The notes under the pieces: model-generated
Databases searched by the model: none
Told to the model about the DNA's origin: nothing
What the model saw: only the letters and a program-made list of their open reading frames with translations
Part shown: piece by piece, positions 46,838 through 58,290 of the stretch
Numbering within the stretch: the first letter of the stretch is position 1
How the letters are laid out: each line of letters starts with the position of its first letter
Assembly: GCA_030544215.1 (NCBI GenBank)
Contig: JARZZO010000004.1
Coordinates: forward strand, 41,281,980 to 41,345,979
Origin: Zantedeschia hybrid cultivar
Taxonomy: Eukaryota > Streptophyta > Magnoliopsida > Alismatales > Araceae
Direction of reading: 5' to 3'
DNA length: 64,000 nucleotides
Position numbers and translations under genes: made by a program

Positions 46838-48490
46838 AGATGAAAGAATTCAACTCACCCCAGGATTCATCTAAGTTAGATGTGTCCCTCCTTGAAAATC
46901 TATCTTTTCCATGTAAAAAAATAAAAACCTCTAATAATTTTTAAATATTCAAACATATCCCTTAAGATTACTCTCATCTTCGAAACTTTAACTTTCACTG
47001 TCCGATCTTGATGATCAATCAGAGCTGTCTGATCGGATACATATCGAAAATTAATATATTAAAATATTTTTAAAATAGTTAAAAAATAAAAAATATGTTA
47101 GATCGGTCCTGATACTATTTCTGGGAATTTTAGTTTTGATCTCCAAATAATGACAAATTTGATTAGATGGCTACCGTTAGATATTTCGATCTAACAATGA
47201 AATTTAAATTTCAAAAAGTGAAAACCAACATAAATGGAGGTATTTAAATATTTTTAATTTTTAATTTATTTATTTGACATCGAGAGGAGGGGAGAAGGTG
47301 GTGCTCTAAGTTAGATGCACTTCGAACACGTTATAGCCAGCATATATATATATATATATATATATATAAGTGACAAAGTCAATGTGAGTGTAAATGGCAC
47401 GTACATATGTATGTATACATGTGCGAGTGTAAATGGCCCTTGCCAAACGTGACAAATATGATGAACACCCAACTGTTACCGAACACACAAAGAAAAATTA
47501 AAAAAAAAAGATGAATGCCCAACCGTTCCAATCAGACGGCAACAGAGGATGTTGTTTTGAGTTTTGTTCGAAAGATGGCTGATGGAAATTGTAGGATAGA
47601 GATTAAGGTTTAAAATTTAGGACATTAATTTTTCTTGAAGAAAAGTTATGCTTGAAAGTATTTCTATTAACACATGGTGGATGGTGGCTAAGTCAATGCT
47701 TAGGATCAGCTAAGAAAAGTGGGAGATATTTTTTTACAAATAGTATAACCCTAAAACAGATATAACCATGTTGCAAGACGTCTCCTCTCCCTATTGTTTC
47801 ACCTAGTTCCCTCCTCCCCCCTTCCCATGTTGTCACCAACTGCATATGTTCTTTCTGACATCCCCCTTCCTTGTAGACAAGATGGAGAGGAAAAGATTGT
47901 GGAGGTGGCACAAAGGAAAGAAAAGGGGGAAGATTGAAGAGGTAGGTGTGCAGTTGATGTGATATCCTTTCATGTTGGAGCCTTGTGAGAGGTGGCTTAC
48001 CGCTATCACATAATTTTCCCAAAAAACAATTCAGCCAAGGGCATGAAAAGTCTGGGGTTAATTAAGAGGGGCACTTGATAATAGGAAGTTGCCTATAACT
48101 ATGTTCTAACTTGCTGTAGGTGTGTCATGTATTTCTTAATAGGTACATAAAACTCAAATAGTACGTCAATAAACCATCTTAAGGTTTCTATTACATGTTC
48201 GTACCAGTTCAATTATTGGTGTTGTGTTTGAAAATTGGATGAAATGAGAAACCTTTGCTGTTTATTGATGCTGACTAAGAACAGTAGTGATGATCTGATC
48301 AAAAGGATTGAAGTGGCTTAAATAGGCTTGTAAGATAGGAGATGTAGAAGCTTGGTCTTTTGACAATGATGGGAAAGGGACTAAGAGACAAAAAGAAGGC
48401 AGGAGTGAGGTGCTCTTCCAGTTTTAACCAAGAGAAAACTACTTCAATACTAAGTTAATTTCTGAATACATGAAGAAAATGAAGTCAGAG
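46836..48490. other. Intergenic DNA with a TA microsatellite
   Basis: A (TA)n run lies at 47342-47369. A 109-codon minus-strand frame (47693-48022) has no recognisable domain. No gene is supported. Confidence 0.5.
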
Positions 48491-48589
48491 TAGTCAAGTG
48501 CCGGAATATTTGAGCCAAGTAAAAGGACATGTGGTGGTCTTATTTATGCTTAGGGTGCATGCACATATCTTAGGGTTTTTTTTCTTTTT

Positions 48590-49310
48590 ATACGTGAACC
48601 AGCTGGCCTACCTTGAAGCAAAAATGACATCTAAATTATCAAAGTGGAAAGCTTGGGCCCTTTCCATGGTTGGTAAAGTCTCAGTTCTTGCCTCCATTCC
48701 AATACATGTGATGGGAATTGGGTTGCTGCCTAAGAAAACATTGCCAAGTTGAATTCAATTCAGTGTTCCTTTTTACGGGGGGACTCAACAGAACACAAAA
48801 AAATCCATCTGTGTAGATGGTCCTCCATCAAGAAACACCACTCCCTGGGTGGTCTTGGTATCCGTGAGTTGGAAAATTTGAACAAAGCTTGTATACTCGA
48901 GCTGATTTATCATAAAGTCTAAGTACCTCAATGCTCATTCTCTGTGGGAAGTTCCCATACTTCTGTCACTTGGAAAGCTATATCGATCTCTGTTTGGAAA
49001 TGTGAGTGTTGGAGGCATCAGAGATGGTCTGTCTACAAACATTTGGTTAGACCATTGGATCACCAATCACCTGGGTCCTCTTGTCAGACCTGATTTCACT
49101 AAACCCCTCCCTACCTGGGTGTTTCAGCTTATCAACAATGGCAAATGGGATAGGAATCTTACTCAGCAGATGTTCTCTGATCACTCAGCGACCACTCTTG
49201 GGATTTCTTTCATTCGAAGGACATATCGAAGAGAATTTGCCACATGCCATTTTTATGCAGGATTCAACTTGGGGCGACCTAAGTAGCCTGACCATAGTAG
49301 GCCAACCCTA
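48590..49310 (+). mobile_element. LINE remnant (RT tail and zf-RVT region)
   Basis: In shifting frames the segment reads LSKWKAWALSMVGKVSVLAS then IPIHVMGIGLLPKK, matching the 'KLSGWK...LS.AGR..LI.SVL.SIP.Y.M....LP' block that follows RT in plant LINEs. It continues with GGLGIRELENLNKACILEL, and then GNVSVGGIRDGLSTNIWLDH (IGNG..T..W.D.W pattern). Frameshifts are frequent, and neither the N-terminal RT nor a tail is visible. It is an old truncated copy unrelated in position to the copia nests. Confidence 0.8.
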
Positions 49311-49854
49311 ATGGAAGATCTTTATTGCACTTTGGTAATATGTTGAATCTTATTGAATCGACCAGTGCTAAAGTTTTTTTGGGCTTGGCCTAATTGATTG
49401 GATTGAATTGTAGACAATCCATTCACTCTTGCTCTTGAAAAGACACCTCATATAAGGGAGCTGAGTCTTGCCTTAATAACCCTATATTCGCTTTACTAAC
49501 AATAAATTAAGCTGGGGCTATATTAGGCTTTTTACCTATGAACTACAATTCTCTAGTAAAGATGAATCTCCATGTAAGTGATGAGTATGTTCATTGGGCT
49601 AACGAAATCCATTGTGATCGAGCGTAGTTTGAGGTATTATTCACTTTAAACTAGCTCTTGTTGCCGGTCTTGGAGGACGGGTTACTACGTTTTCTTTTGT
49701 TGGAAGCTAGCTAACCATACCTGGAACGGTCGACAAGAGTGCTGCTTCTATCTTCTTTACATCAATAATATAGAAGCGAAAGGTAATCAACGAAGTGTAA
49801 GCATTAAAAAGGGAGACGGAGTTTAAAGTTAAATTTTACAAGAACTCAAGGGTA
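49311..49854. other. Intergenic DNA, nothing recognised
   Basis: No domain, repeat or RNA gene is visible. The left boundary of the old copia LTR E lies near its end and could not be fixed. Confidence 0.4.
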
Positions 49855-49954
49855 ATATAGATCCCTGTGGTCTCCCTTATCTCTTTCGAACAACTAAACT
49901 TGAATCAAAATTCTTGATTCTCACCTTGCATGGATTTAGATTCGTATTCGATTG
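49855..49954 (-). repeat. Old copia LTR E, left fragment
   Basis: TTGATTCTCACCTTGCATGG and the following ATTCGTATTCGATTG align with the LTR of A (GATTCTCACCGTGTGCGGAT). The match resumes after the solo LTR at 52015, so E was split by it. The left end is uncertain. Confidence 0.55.
49950..49954. repeat. Solo-LTR target duplication, left copy (GATTG)
   Basis: It is repeated at 52010-52014. Confidence 0.85.
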
Positions 49955-52009
49955 TGTAACGACCTGTCACCCTATAATCGGAGATCTGATTATTAAATGG
50001 GTACTGAATCATTAAAAATTAGAGTCAAACCAAGATCTCGATAAGTCTGAAAAATTAATGATAAACTAAGTTAAACATCTCACATCACATCGAATTGTAA
50101 AGGAAGTGCATGAATTAAAAATTATTACAATTAAACTTAACTCAACAAATAATTACATATTCTAACTGAAAAGAAATAATTAAACATACATGCCTGAAAG
50201 GAAAATAACAACTACATCAGAACATGTCCCGGAACAGTGGCTACTGGTACGCAACCCGAGACGAAACCCTCCACGTTACGTCTGTCTGGAACCTTCACCT
50301 GAAAACCGCAGAAGTGAGTCTCATCGAAATGGACTTAGTAGGGATCCTTTGATCCCCACCACCCACTCACGCACCCACAAGTGTAACAACACAAATATAG
50401 GCAATTTAAATAAATAAAGCAGTAAACACAATTCCCAAAGATTCTCAAATTTCGATATAAAATATATGTATTCGTAAATACAACATGCACAACTCTGAAA
50501 CTATTCTACCACGGAGTCCACAACCAACGTCTCGGCTAAACATACAAACCACGCGGCCGAATGCGGAAAACACCGACCCGCTGGGACCAAACAGCAATCC
50601 CTCGGATAGTGTTGGCTATTCCGGCCTGTCTAGCTCTAAGTGGTTCTGCTTCCCTCAGTACGAGTGACACTCCGAATGTATCACTCCCACACTGGTACTA
50701 GCTATACTCCGAGGTACACCAGGTGACCCTCTCTCTAGGCGTCACCCCACCACTCCCACACCGGCGCCGTGTCACTCCTACACCGACACAGGGTGCTTAA
50801 ATACTAACAATTGTCACTCTAGGTCCACGGTCGCACAAAACACAACACAGTGCAATCCGATCACGTAGAAATCATCGTCCTCGAAGTACGTTTTCAAGCA
50901 TGCATTTCACCAGACTATTTAATAATGTAAACACATGTTAATTTCATGAATTAATGAAGTTCTGTCTTGAATTGCATCGTCCGTGGCCGACGTCATTCAA
51001 GACCCCTAAACTGGTTCACACGGAAACTGCCCCTGGCAGCCGCCATTTAAAATGGCGTCACTGTCCCCAGATGCTATTCAATGCAGAGACAGAATCTCCT
51101 GAACTAGCCCTGGAACAAACTGGGCTAAATCGCGTCTCGGGTGGCAGCCGCCATTTAAAATGGCGTTGCTGTCCCCAGACGCCATTTAGTACACGCAAAC
51201 AAGTTCCCCTCCGGCCTTCCCCCAGTTACAAAGTGGGATTTCTCCCTCCCAAATAGCACAAAAATATCAAAAATGGAGAAAGTAGGGGAGAAACCTAATT
51301 ATTTCATAAGGAACCCCATAAAGCATGCTTTCTACCCCAGAAGCATCCACACATATTGTATGCTTCAAAGCGGAAAAATCATAGTTTTAAACAAAACACC
51401 GTGAGGATCGTCACCCTACCGGTTACTTGAACTCCTACGTGCTCCTAGCCGTTGAACCGCCACGCCATAAGCTATTGCCGGTATCGCCGTAGACGTCGTC
51501 ACTCCACCAGGACGTCGGCCGCCGTCCGGAGAGAGATGCGCCGCGGAGGAGATGGTGATGGTAGTGGTGGAAGTTAGGGGGTTGATGGAGTGGAGGGAGA
51601 GGAGGAATGGGGAGAGGAAAGGAAGGAGAAGGGGGAAGGGGGATCGGATGGATTGGACAGAGGGAGGAGAGAGAAGAGAATGAGAGAAATGAGGGAAGGG
51701 TAGTAGGGCTTCGGAGCGTCAACCGAAACTTGCTAAAACCCGTCGTTCTAGAACGACGCCAATCAAACGATACGACAAGGTCGTGCACTGACATATCTCT
51801 GAATAGCATCGACCATGCAAGATGCCATTCATACAATAAGACTGGGACTGTACTCTCGCGGCCCAAAATCGGCCCACGTGGCACATTCTAAAAAGTGTCC
51901 CCCTAACTCGACGTCGTTTGAACCGCACCCCAGCCCCACAAGGACTCAAACCAAGGGGTCCGACACCAAAATTGACCCAATAACTGGATCTGAAACCTCA
52001 ATCCTTACA
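49955..52009 (-). mobile_element. Solo LTR, 2055 bp, probably Ty3/gypsy
   Basis: It begins TGTAACGACC and ends CCTTACA, has TG and CA ends, and is flanked by a perfect GATTG duplication. No gag or pol lies inside, so it is the product of recombination between the two LTRs of a former element. The plus-strand start is the reverse complement of the GTCGTTACA end I recall from Tekay/Del-type LTRs, so the orientation is probably minus. Open frames inside (for example 51435-51884) have no domains. The GC-rich last third has CT/GA-rich tracts. Confidence 0.85.
51041..51165. repeat. Duplicated 17-bp palindrome in the solo LTR
   Basis: CGCCATTTAAAATGGCG occurs at 51041-51057 and 51149-51165, each followed by a related CTGTCCCCAGAYGC. 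A half copy (GACGCCATTTAGT) follows near 51178. Confidence 0.9.
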
Positions 52010-52014
52010 GATTG
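52010..52014. repeat. Solo-LTR target duplication, right copy (GATTG)
   Basis: It matches 49950-49954. Confidence 0.85.
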
Positions 52015-52636
52015 GTTCCAGTGGAGCGATGATGTTAGTCGTACAGGTTTTCGGCCTTCAGCGTTATCCACGTAGTCCTCCGGTTGACGGATCATCCTTG
52101 ATGCTCCTACAGGATCTCTGCGATCCCCAGTCCTCCTTCTCTTTGAATATACCCACGACATGCATGCGTTAGCCTCTGGTGGAGCGGAAGTTGAGGCGGG
52201 GAGAGAGACCGAAGGGGGCGCCCTAGACAGGGGGTGGCCAGGTTAGGGGAAAGCTTGGAGCTTGGCCTAGGATTTCTCTCTGGCTTATATTTATATTAAT
52301 TTTGGTAGTTTTTCATAAAAATCCATAATTGATATAAATTCTCACTTAAATTTCTATCGACTGAGAACCTTGTGTGTGTGACCATCCAGGCCTAGATGCT
52401 AGTCCAATGTCGAGTACATTTTATTGACTTAAAAGTAATTTATTTAATATCAAATAGGAAAAAATCTGTAATTGATTTATCATCTCATGAATAATTGATT
52501 AGGTTTCTGATCAAGTTGGGTGCTAATCAATACCACATGACCCCAGAAGGCATTGGGTTCAGTAACCCACTCAATAGAACCTTTCAGTCATTAACTATCA
52601 TGTGGCTATAGTCCTTCACTCAAACTATTGGATTCG
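52015..52636 (-). repeat. Old copia LTR E, right fragment
   Basis: It resembles the LTR of A from the point after the solo LTR: the TTTTTCATAAAAATCC promoter stretch, a diverged form of the shared box (52371-52392), and TTGGGTGCTAATCAATACCA against TTGGGTGCCAAGCAACACCG. It is cut at 52636 by the LTR of element D. No E coding region was found. Confidence 0.7.
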
Positions 52637-54209
52637 TGAGTGGAAGAGCGACAACGCAGTAGAAATAAAATTATTCTTCTTTCTCGAATTTCATGCATTT
52701 GTTCTCGGAGTATTTAGATCGAAACAAACACATAAAATAAAAGAGAAGATCTGATCTTCACCATCGCGGGGATAAAAATCCCTCGCCGAGTTGGAGATGA
52801 ATGAGTGGTCAATCTCGAAGTCGTGAGTCATTCAAGTTTCCAGCCTCTAGACATATCCATACGAGCCCTCGTACTAGACTGGTTCTCCTCCACACTTTGC
52901 AAGCTCTGCTCGCATCTCAACTCCACCATCAGCGAAGAGGGGGGAGAGAAGATGACGCCAGAGAGAGAGAGAGGAGGGAGGACAGTTGACTCCTTTTGAG
53001 AAACCTTAAAGCTTGGCTAGGGTTTCTCCCTCAACTATTATTTATAGATTTTTGACGGCTTTCACTAAAATCCAGAAATTCATATAAACTTAAATCCTTT
53101 CCAGACCTGTGAGAACTCTTTTGTGTGTGACCCTCTAGGCCCAACTGTTTATTTGATTTTCAGCCCATTAAGTCAAAAATAACTTACTTGACTTAATCAA
53201 ATACTCTATTGACTTATTCATTATTCTATAATGAATTTTAATCCGATTATTATATGATCAGTGATCTATCATCGCATGATGAATCTTTGGAGCTTTCTGA
53301 TCATAAATGGCACCAAGCTACACTTCATGATCCCAAAAGACATCGAGGATATGCAACCCACTATGGAATCCTTCCGTCCACAGATACCATATGGCTATAG
53401 ATCCTCGTCCATGCAATTCCCTAGTGAAACCAGAGTATGGTTTAACTATCCAATTCTGATATGTCTTGACCTCATGGAACCATGTACTCAATGTTAAATT
53501 AAATACAAAACTTCTTTTTTATTTGATTAGTGAACCATGGCCAGGGATTTTCGAGTACTATTCCATACGACATTCTCTATCTGATTACATACTGAGAGTG
53601 AACGATCCCGTGTTGTCAATTTAATTGTCGTTGCAAGAATTCCACTGAGCCCGAGTAACTGACTATATGGGATCACATACTTAAGATCCCTAAGCCAATA
53701 ATCAAATACTCAGTATTCCTCAAGGAAGGCATCCTTGGTGACTCAGGTCTAGGATCCAACTACACTATTGTGACTATAGAATATCCCAATTGATAGCTAG
53801 TATGATGACCATTCAGCAATTCTAGGTCAGATCAGTTCAGTGAACTCATCCTAATAATGAGAACCTACACATGTACCTTAGTGTCATCATATTAGTGATT
53901 ATGAAACCAGTCATTCTCATCATCTGAGTGAGTATCATGTGCACTAGTCTATCTGGATGTCAAATGTCCCGTCTTAGAGATCCTATGACCAGGAATAATT
54001 TGAGCACGTGCTTCTAGATGATTGATCTCATTATGATTCAGTCATCATCGCATGTGTTGCAGGACTTTATCTCATCTAACAGTAAACACACATAAAATAA
54101 CAACATGTGACGAAGGAATGCTATTTATTATTAATAAGAATGAGATAATTACACGAAATGATGCCATCACAACTCATGTGATTGACTTGCAGGGCATACA
54201 TCTTCATCA
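52637..54209 (-). repeat. Copia D 3' LTR, about 1.57 kb
   Basis: The sense start TGATGAAG follows a purine-rich tract, and the sense end lies near 52637 by comparison with A and B (the ACGCAGTAGAAATAAAA stretch). It carries the shared box at 53122-53141 and a TATAAATA-like site near 53038. Boundaries rest on homology because the partner LTR is outside the window. Confidence 0.7.
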
Positions 54210-54220
54210 ATCTTCTACTT
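54210..54220 (-). other. Copia D polypurine tract
   Basis: The minus strand reads AAGTAGAAGAT, a decayed form of the AAGTGGGAGAT tract in A. Confidence 0.6.
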
Positions 54221-54223
54221 GCA

Positions 54224-56735
54224 CTAAAGCCAATTACTTATATTCCTGATACCCATCAACTCAAGGTGACGCTCAAAAATATTTTGAGATAATGACTTAG
54301 TTAGTAGATTTGCAATGTTATCACTAGATGATATTCTATCTACTGCTATATCTCCCATTGCAATAATCTCTCTAATCAAATGATAACGTTGCAGAATATG
54401 ATTCGACTTCTGATGAGACCTCGGCTCCTTCACTTGCGCAATTGCCCCATTGTTGTTACAAAACATGTGGCATGATCAAAGATGCTCGGGACAACTCCTA
54501 GCTCTGTGATAAACTTCTTCATTTAGGCCGCTTCTTTAGACGTCTCGATAACAACAATATACTCAACCTCGATTGTCAAATCAATAGTAGTTTCTTATTT
54601 AAAACTTTTTCAACTTACTACTCTGACATTCAGGATAAGAATAAATTTCGAAGTTGATTTGTTGTCATCTTTATCACATTGGAAACTCGAGTCAATGTGA
54701 CCTCAAAGTTTCAAGTCCTCTCCTGTATATATAAAAAACATATCCTTAATCTTTTTCAAGTACTTAAGGATATACTTCACGGCTATCCAATGTTGTTCAC
54801 TTGGATCTGTCTGATACTAGCTCATAACACTTAGAGCATATGCTACATCAGGCTTTGTATACAGCATGATATACATAATAGATCTTATGATAGAGGCATA
54901 GTGAATCCTATTCATATGCTCTCTCGCTTTAGGACTTTTAGGGAACATCTCCTTAAATAGGTAAACTTCATGTTTCATCGGCATGAGACCTCTTTTGAAC
55001 TTTTTATGTCAAATATTTTGACAATGGCATTTATGCACATGGATTGGGACAAGCCTAGAATCCTCTTTGATCTATCTCTATAGATCTTAATCCTTAGCAC
55101 ATAGGATGCTTCATCCAAATCCTTAATGGAGAAGTTCTTAGACAGTTAGGTTTTAACTGATGTAAAATATCTACATCATTTTCAATGAGTAGTATATCAT
55201 CTGCATACAATACTAGAAAGATGACTGCACTGCCACTCACTTTCTTGTACACACACGGTTCATCTTCAGTTTTAACGAAGTCATAAGATTTGATAGCCAC
55301 ATCAAATCTTATGTTCAAACTGTAAGAAATTTGCTTTAGTCTATATGGATGATCTTTGGATATGAACCATTCAGGCTGTATCATATACACCTCTTCCTCT
55401 AGATTTCTATTGAGAAATGTCGTTTTCACATCCATCTGTAAGATCTCATAATCATGGTGTATCGCAATGGCAAGCAAAATCTTAATAGATTTAGTTATGT
55501 CAACTAGTGAGAAAGTTTTGTCAAAGTCTCGTCATAGTCAATATCTTGTCTTTGACGATATCCCATCACTACTTGTCTGACCTTATAGGTGTCAACCTTT
55601 TCATTTGCTCTACTTTTTTTTCTTGTATAAACCCACATGCAACAAATGGGTATAATACCCTCGCGTGGATCTACCAAGTTCCAAATGAGGTTGGAGTATA
55701 TGGAATCCATCTCAAATTTCATGGCTTCTTGCCATCTCTCGGAGTCAATACCATTTATTACCTACTCGTAGGTCTTGAGATCATCATCCTCATCATATTG
55801 TACCTTATTCTTTCCATCAGTGATATGTCCAACATATCTATCTGGTTGAATACGTATATGGACAAACCTACGAACAATCTATGTATCAGTTTGTACAGGT
55901 TCTAAGGCAACATATTGCCAGTTTGTGATTCTAGAATTTCTTCTAATTCTACCTTCCTCCCACTATTTTCTTCAAGGATATACTCTTCTTCTAGGAATAC
56001 AACACGTTTAGTGACAAACACTCTTTGATCGTTAGGTGGTAGAAATAATATCCATAAGTTCTCTTAGGATATCCCACAAACCTACACTTTTCTATTTTGG
56101 ACTCTAATTTGTCTGGACTGTGTCTTTTGACATGTGCGGGGCAACTCCAAACCTTAACATATTTAATGTCTGGTTTCCTTCCTATCTATATATCATCTGG
56201 AGCGAAAGACATTGATTTAGATGGAATCTTGTTTCAACAAGTGAACAACTGTGTCTAGGGCATAGCCCAATAGTGACAAGGTAGTTTAGCAAAGTACATC
56301 ATGGAAAGTACCATGTCCAACAAGGTACGATTTCTCCTTTCAGCTACACCATTTAGCTAAAGTGTGTAAGGAGGTGTCCACTGGAATAATATCCCATTGT
56401 CCTTCAAATAATGTGTGAATTCTATATAAATATTTTGCTCCTTGATCTGATTGAAGAGTTTTAATATTCTTTCTAGTCTGTTTCTCTACCTCATTCTTAA
56501 ATTTTTTGAATTTATCAAAGGCTTCAAATTTATGCTTCGTTAAGTGCACATATCCGTACCTAGAGAATTCATCAGTAAAGGTGATGAAGTATAAGTAACC
56601 ACCCCTAGCCTGAATGGATATAGGTCCACATACATAAGAATATATGAGTTCTAACAAGTCTTTGGCTCTTTCGCTATGTCTGGTAAATGGAAAGTTGGTC
56701 ATCTTTCTCATGAGGTAAGATTCATTGTTGCATAT
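54224..56735 (-). pseudogene. pol: Copia D pol remnant (integrase, RT, RNase H)
   Basis: Recognisable pieces in sense order are: integrase MRKMTNFPFTRHSERAKDLL with YSYVCGP (the first catalytic Asp is Tyr), FTDEFSRYGYVHL and LQSDQGAKYL; a damaged linker; RT with MDVKTTFLNRNLEEEVYMIQ and VLYADDILLIEND (Ala in the YVDD core); and RNase H HQKSNHILQRYHLIREI, ending SNWL. Many stops and frameshifts separate the pieces. It is non-functional and older than C. Confidence 0.9.
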
Positions 56736-58277
56736 TGTTAGTTTTACGTGACCTACAAGCCAATCTGACTATGTAAATCTCGTTCATTTATTAATATAAT
56801 GACATAATATTCATTATGTGTAAATCGCATTAATTCTCGTTTCATAATGAAGTCCGTGAATATGTGCTATAGTGATCAGATTATGATGAGATCATACTAA
56901 TGAGACTGATCACTTAAACACACATATTCTTAATTGTTTATAGTCGGAGGATATCCGAGAAGGACATTGGATATCTGGTTAGACTAGTACAGATTACTCC
57001 TGCTCATATGATGAGGGTGACTGATCTCATAAGTCACTTGTGTGGAGACACTAAGGTGAATCTGTAGGTGCTCATTGGAGAATGAGTTCACTGAACTGAT
57101 CCGACTGAATCGCTGGATGGTATTGTACCTCACTGTCAACTAGCTTGATTCTATTGTCGCAGTTGCGTGGATGGTCCTCGGACCTGAGACACCAAGGACA
57201 CCTTGTCGGTGGACTTCTGTGCTTTGACCTTGGTTTACGAATCTCTAGCCACGGGATTCTAATACGCCAAGGATTAGGTACAGCGGAATACCGTCGAAGG
57301 GAATTGTGTGTCAATAAGGAATCATTCGCTCTCGGTACTTAGAGAGAGAATGCTCTAGGAAGGATGCGCGAAAGTCCTTGGCCAGGGCGGACGATAATGT
57401 CGGGAAAGGAGTTTTTCGATATTCATCAGCGGCATCCAATCCAAGTGAGTCGACCGGTTAGGGTTTGACAGCTCGCCATACCCTGAGTTGACTCGAGAGC
57501 ATTGTACGAATGAAGGATTATATCAACGCGGTAACTGTCGGCGGAAAGGTTCCAAGAGTGGGTTACTTAACCCCAATACCTTCCGGGTTCACGCGGTGTT
57601 GCTTGGCACCCAACGTAATCGGAGGCCCAGTTGAATTCGATGTGCGACATCAATTCGATTGATTAATTAATTAATAAAGGGTTATTAATTGATTAATAAA
57701 GCTAATGAGGAGTCACTGGGGTTGTTGGGCCATTAACTGGACTGGTACTTGGGCCTAGAGGGTCACACGCAAATGATTCTCAAGGCGATGGATAAATAAG
57801 TGGGTTTTATACAAACCGGGGGTTTTTATGAAAAATCGCGCGGTTAGTATAAAACATAACGAACGGGCTGAGCAGGCCAAGCTGCTGCTAACCCTAGCCG
57901 CCCCTCCTTTGTTTCTCTCTCTCTCTGGCGTCCAAACAGATTCAGATCTGCTCCGCCGCTTCTCCGAATCCCGTTCGACGGGATATCGTCCGCGCGTTGC
58001 GGCGACCGGCGGAGGTTTCGTGGGCTGCGAAGAACGAGGAACGCGAGGATATCCGTCGCGGGGAGGATCGCGTGGACTTCGCTAGAGGCCGGACGTTTGC
58101 GCGGCTTGCGGTGTCGCACCGACGGAACCGAACGGTTGCGGATTCGAATCCGTATACAGTGAGAATCGATTATCCGATAATCGTAGTTTTTAGTTTTTTG
58201 AAACGGGAACAGATCGCTGTTTAATATTTTATTCTCCGCTGCGTGAGCGATCCGGAGAAACCCGAGAAAACCCAACA
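56736..58277 (+). repeat. Copia C 5' LTR, 1542 bp
   Basis: It starts TGTTAG, ends CCCAACA, and is the reverse-orientation counterpart of A's LTRs. The shared box GCCTAGAGGGTCACACGC is at about 57753-57770, with a weakened TATA (TTTTATACAAA) about 40 bp further on. Confidence 0.93.
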
Positions 58278-58278
58278 G

Positions 58279-58290
58279 TGGTATCAGAGC
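58279..58290 (+). other. Copia C primer-binding site
   Basis: TGGTATCAGAGC occurs one base after the LTR, complementary to the initiator tRNA-Met 3' end. Confidence 0.93.

Larger units (their letters stand above)
52637..56735 (-). mobile_element. Copia element D, 3' part, degenerate, interrupted by C
   Basis: The 3' LTR (52637-54209) and the 3' half of pol remain. At 56735 the integrase frame is cut by the LTR of element C, and the remaining 5' part would lie beyond the window. It inserted into LTR E. D is related to A-C but strongly mutated. Confidence 0.85.

Noticed and set aside
47693..48022. A 109-codon minus-strand frame
   Set aside because: No domain, conserved motif or splice context supports it.
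58279..58290. tRNA-like sequence at copia primer-binding sites
   Set aside because: It is only the 12-base complement of a tRNA 3' end, not a tRNA gene. No cloverleaf was found anywhere in the window.
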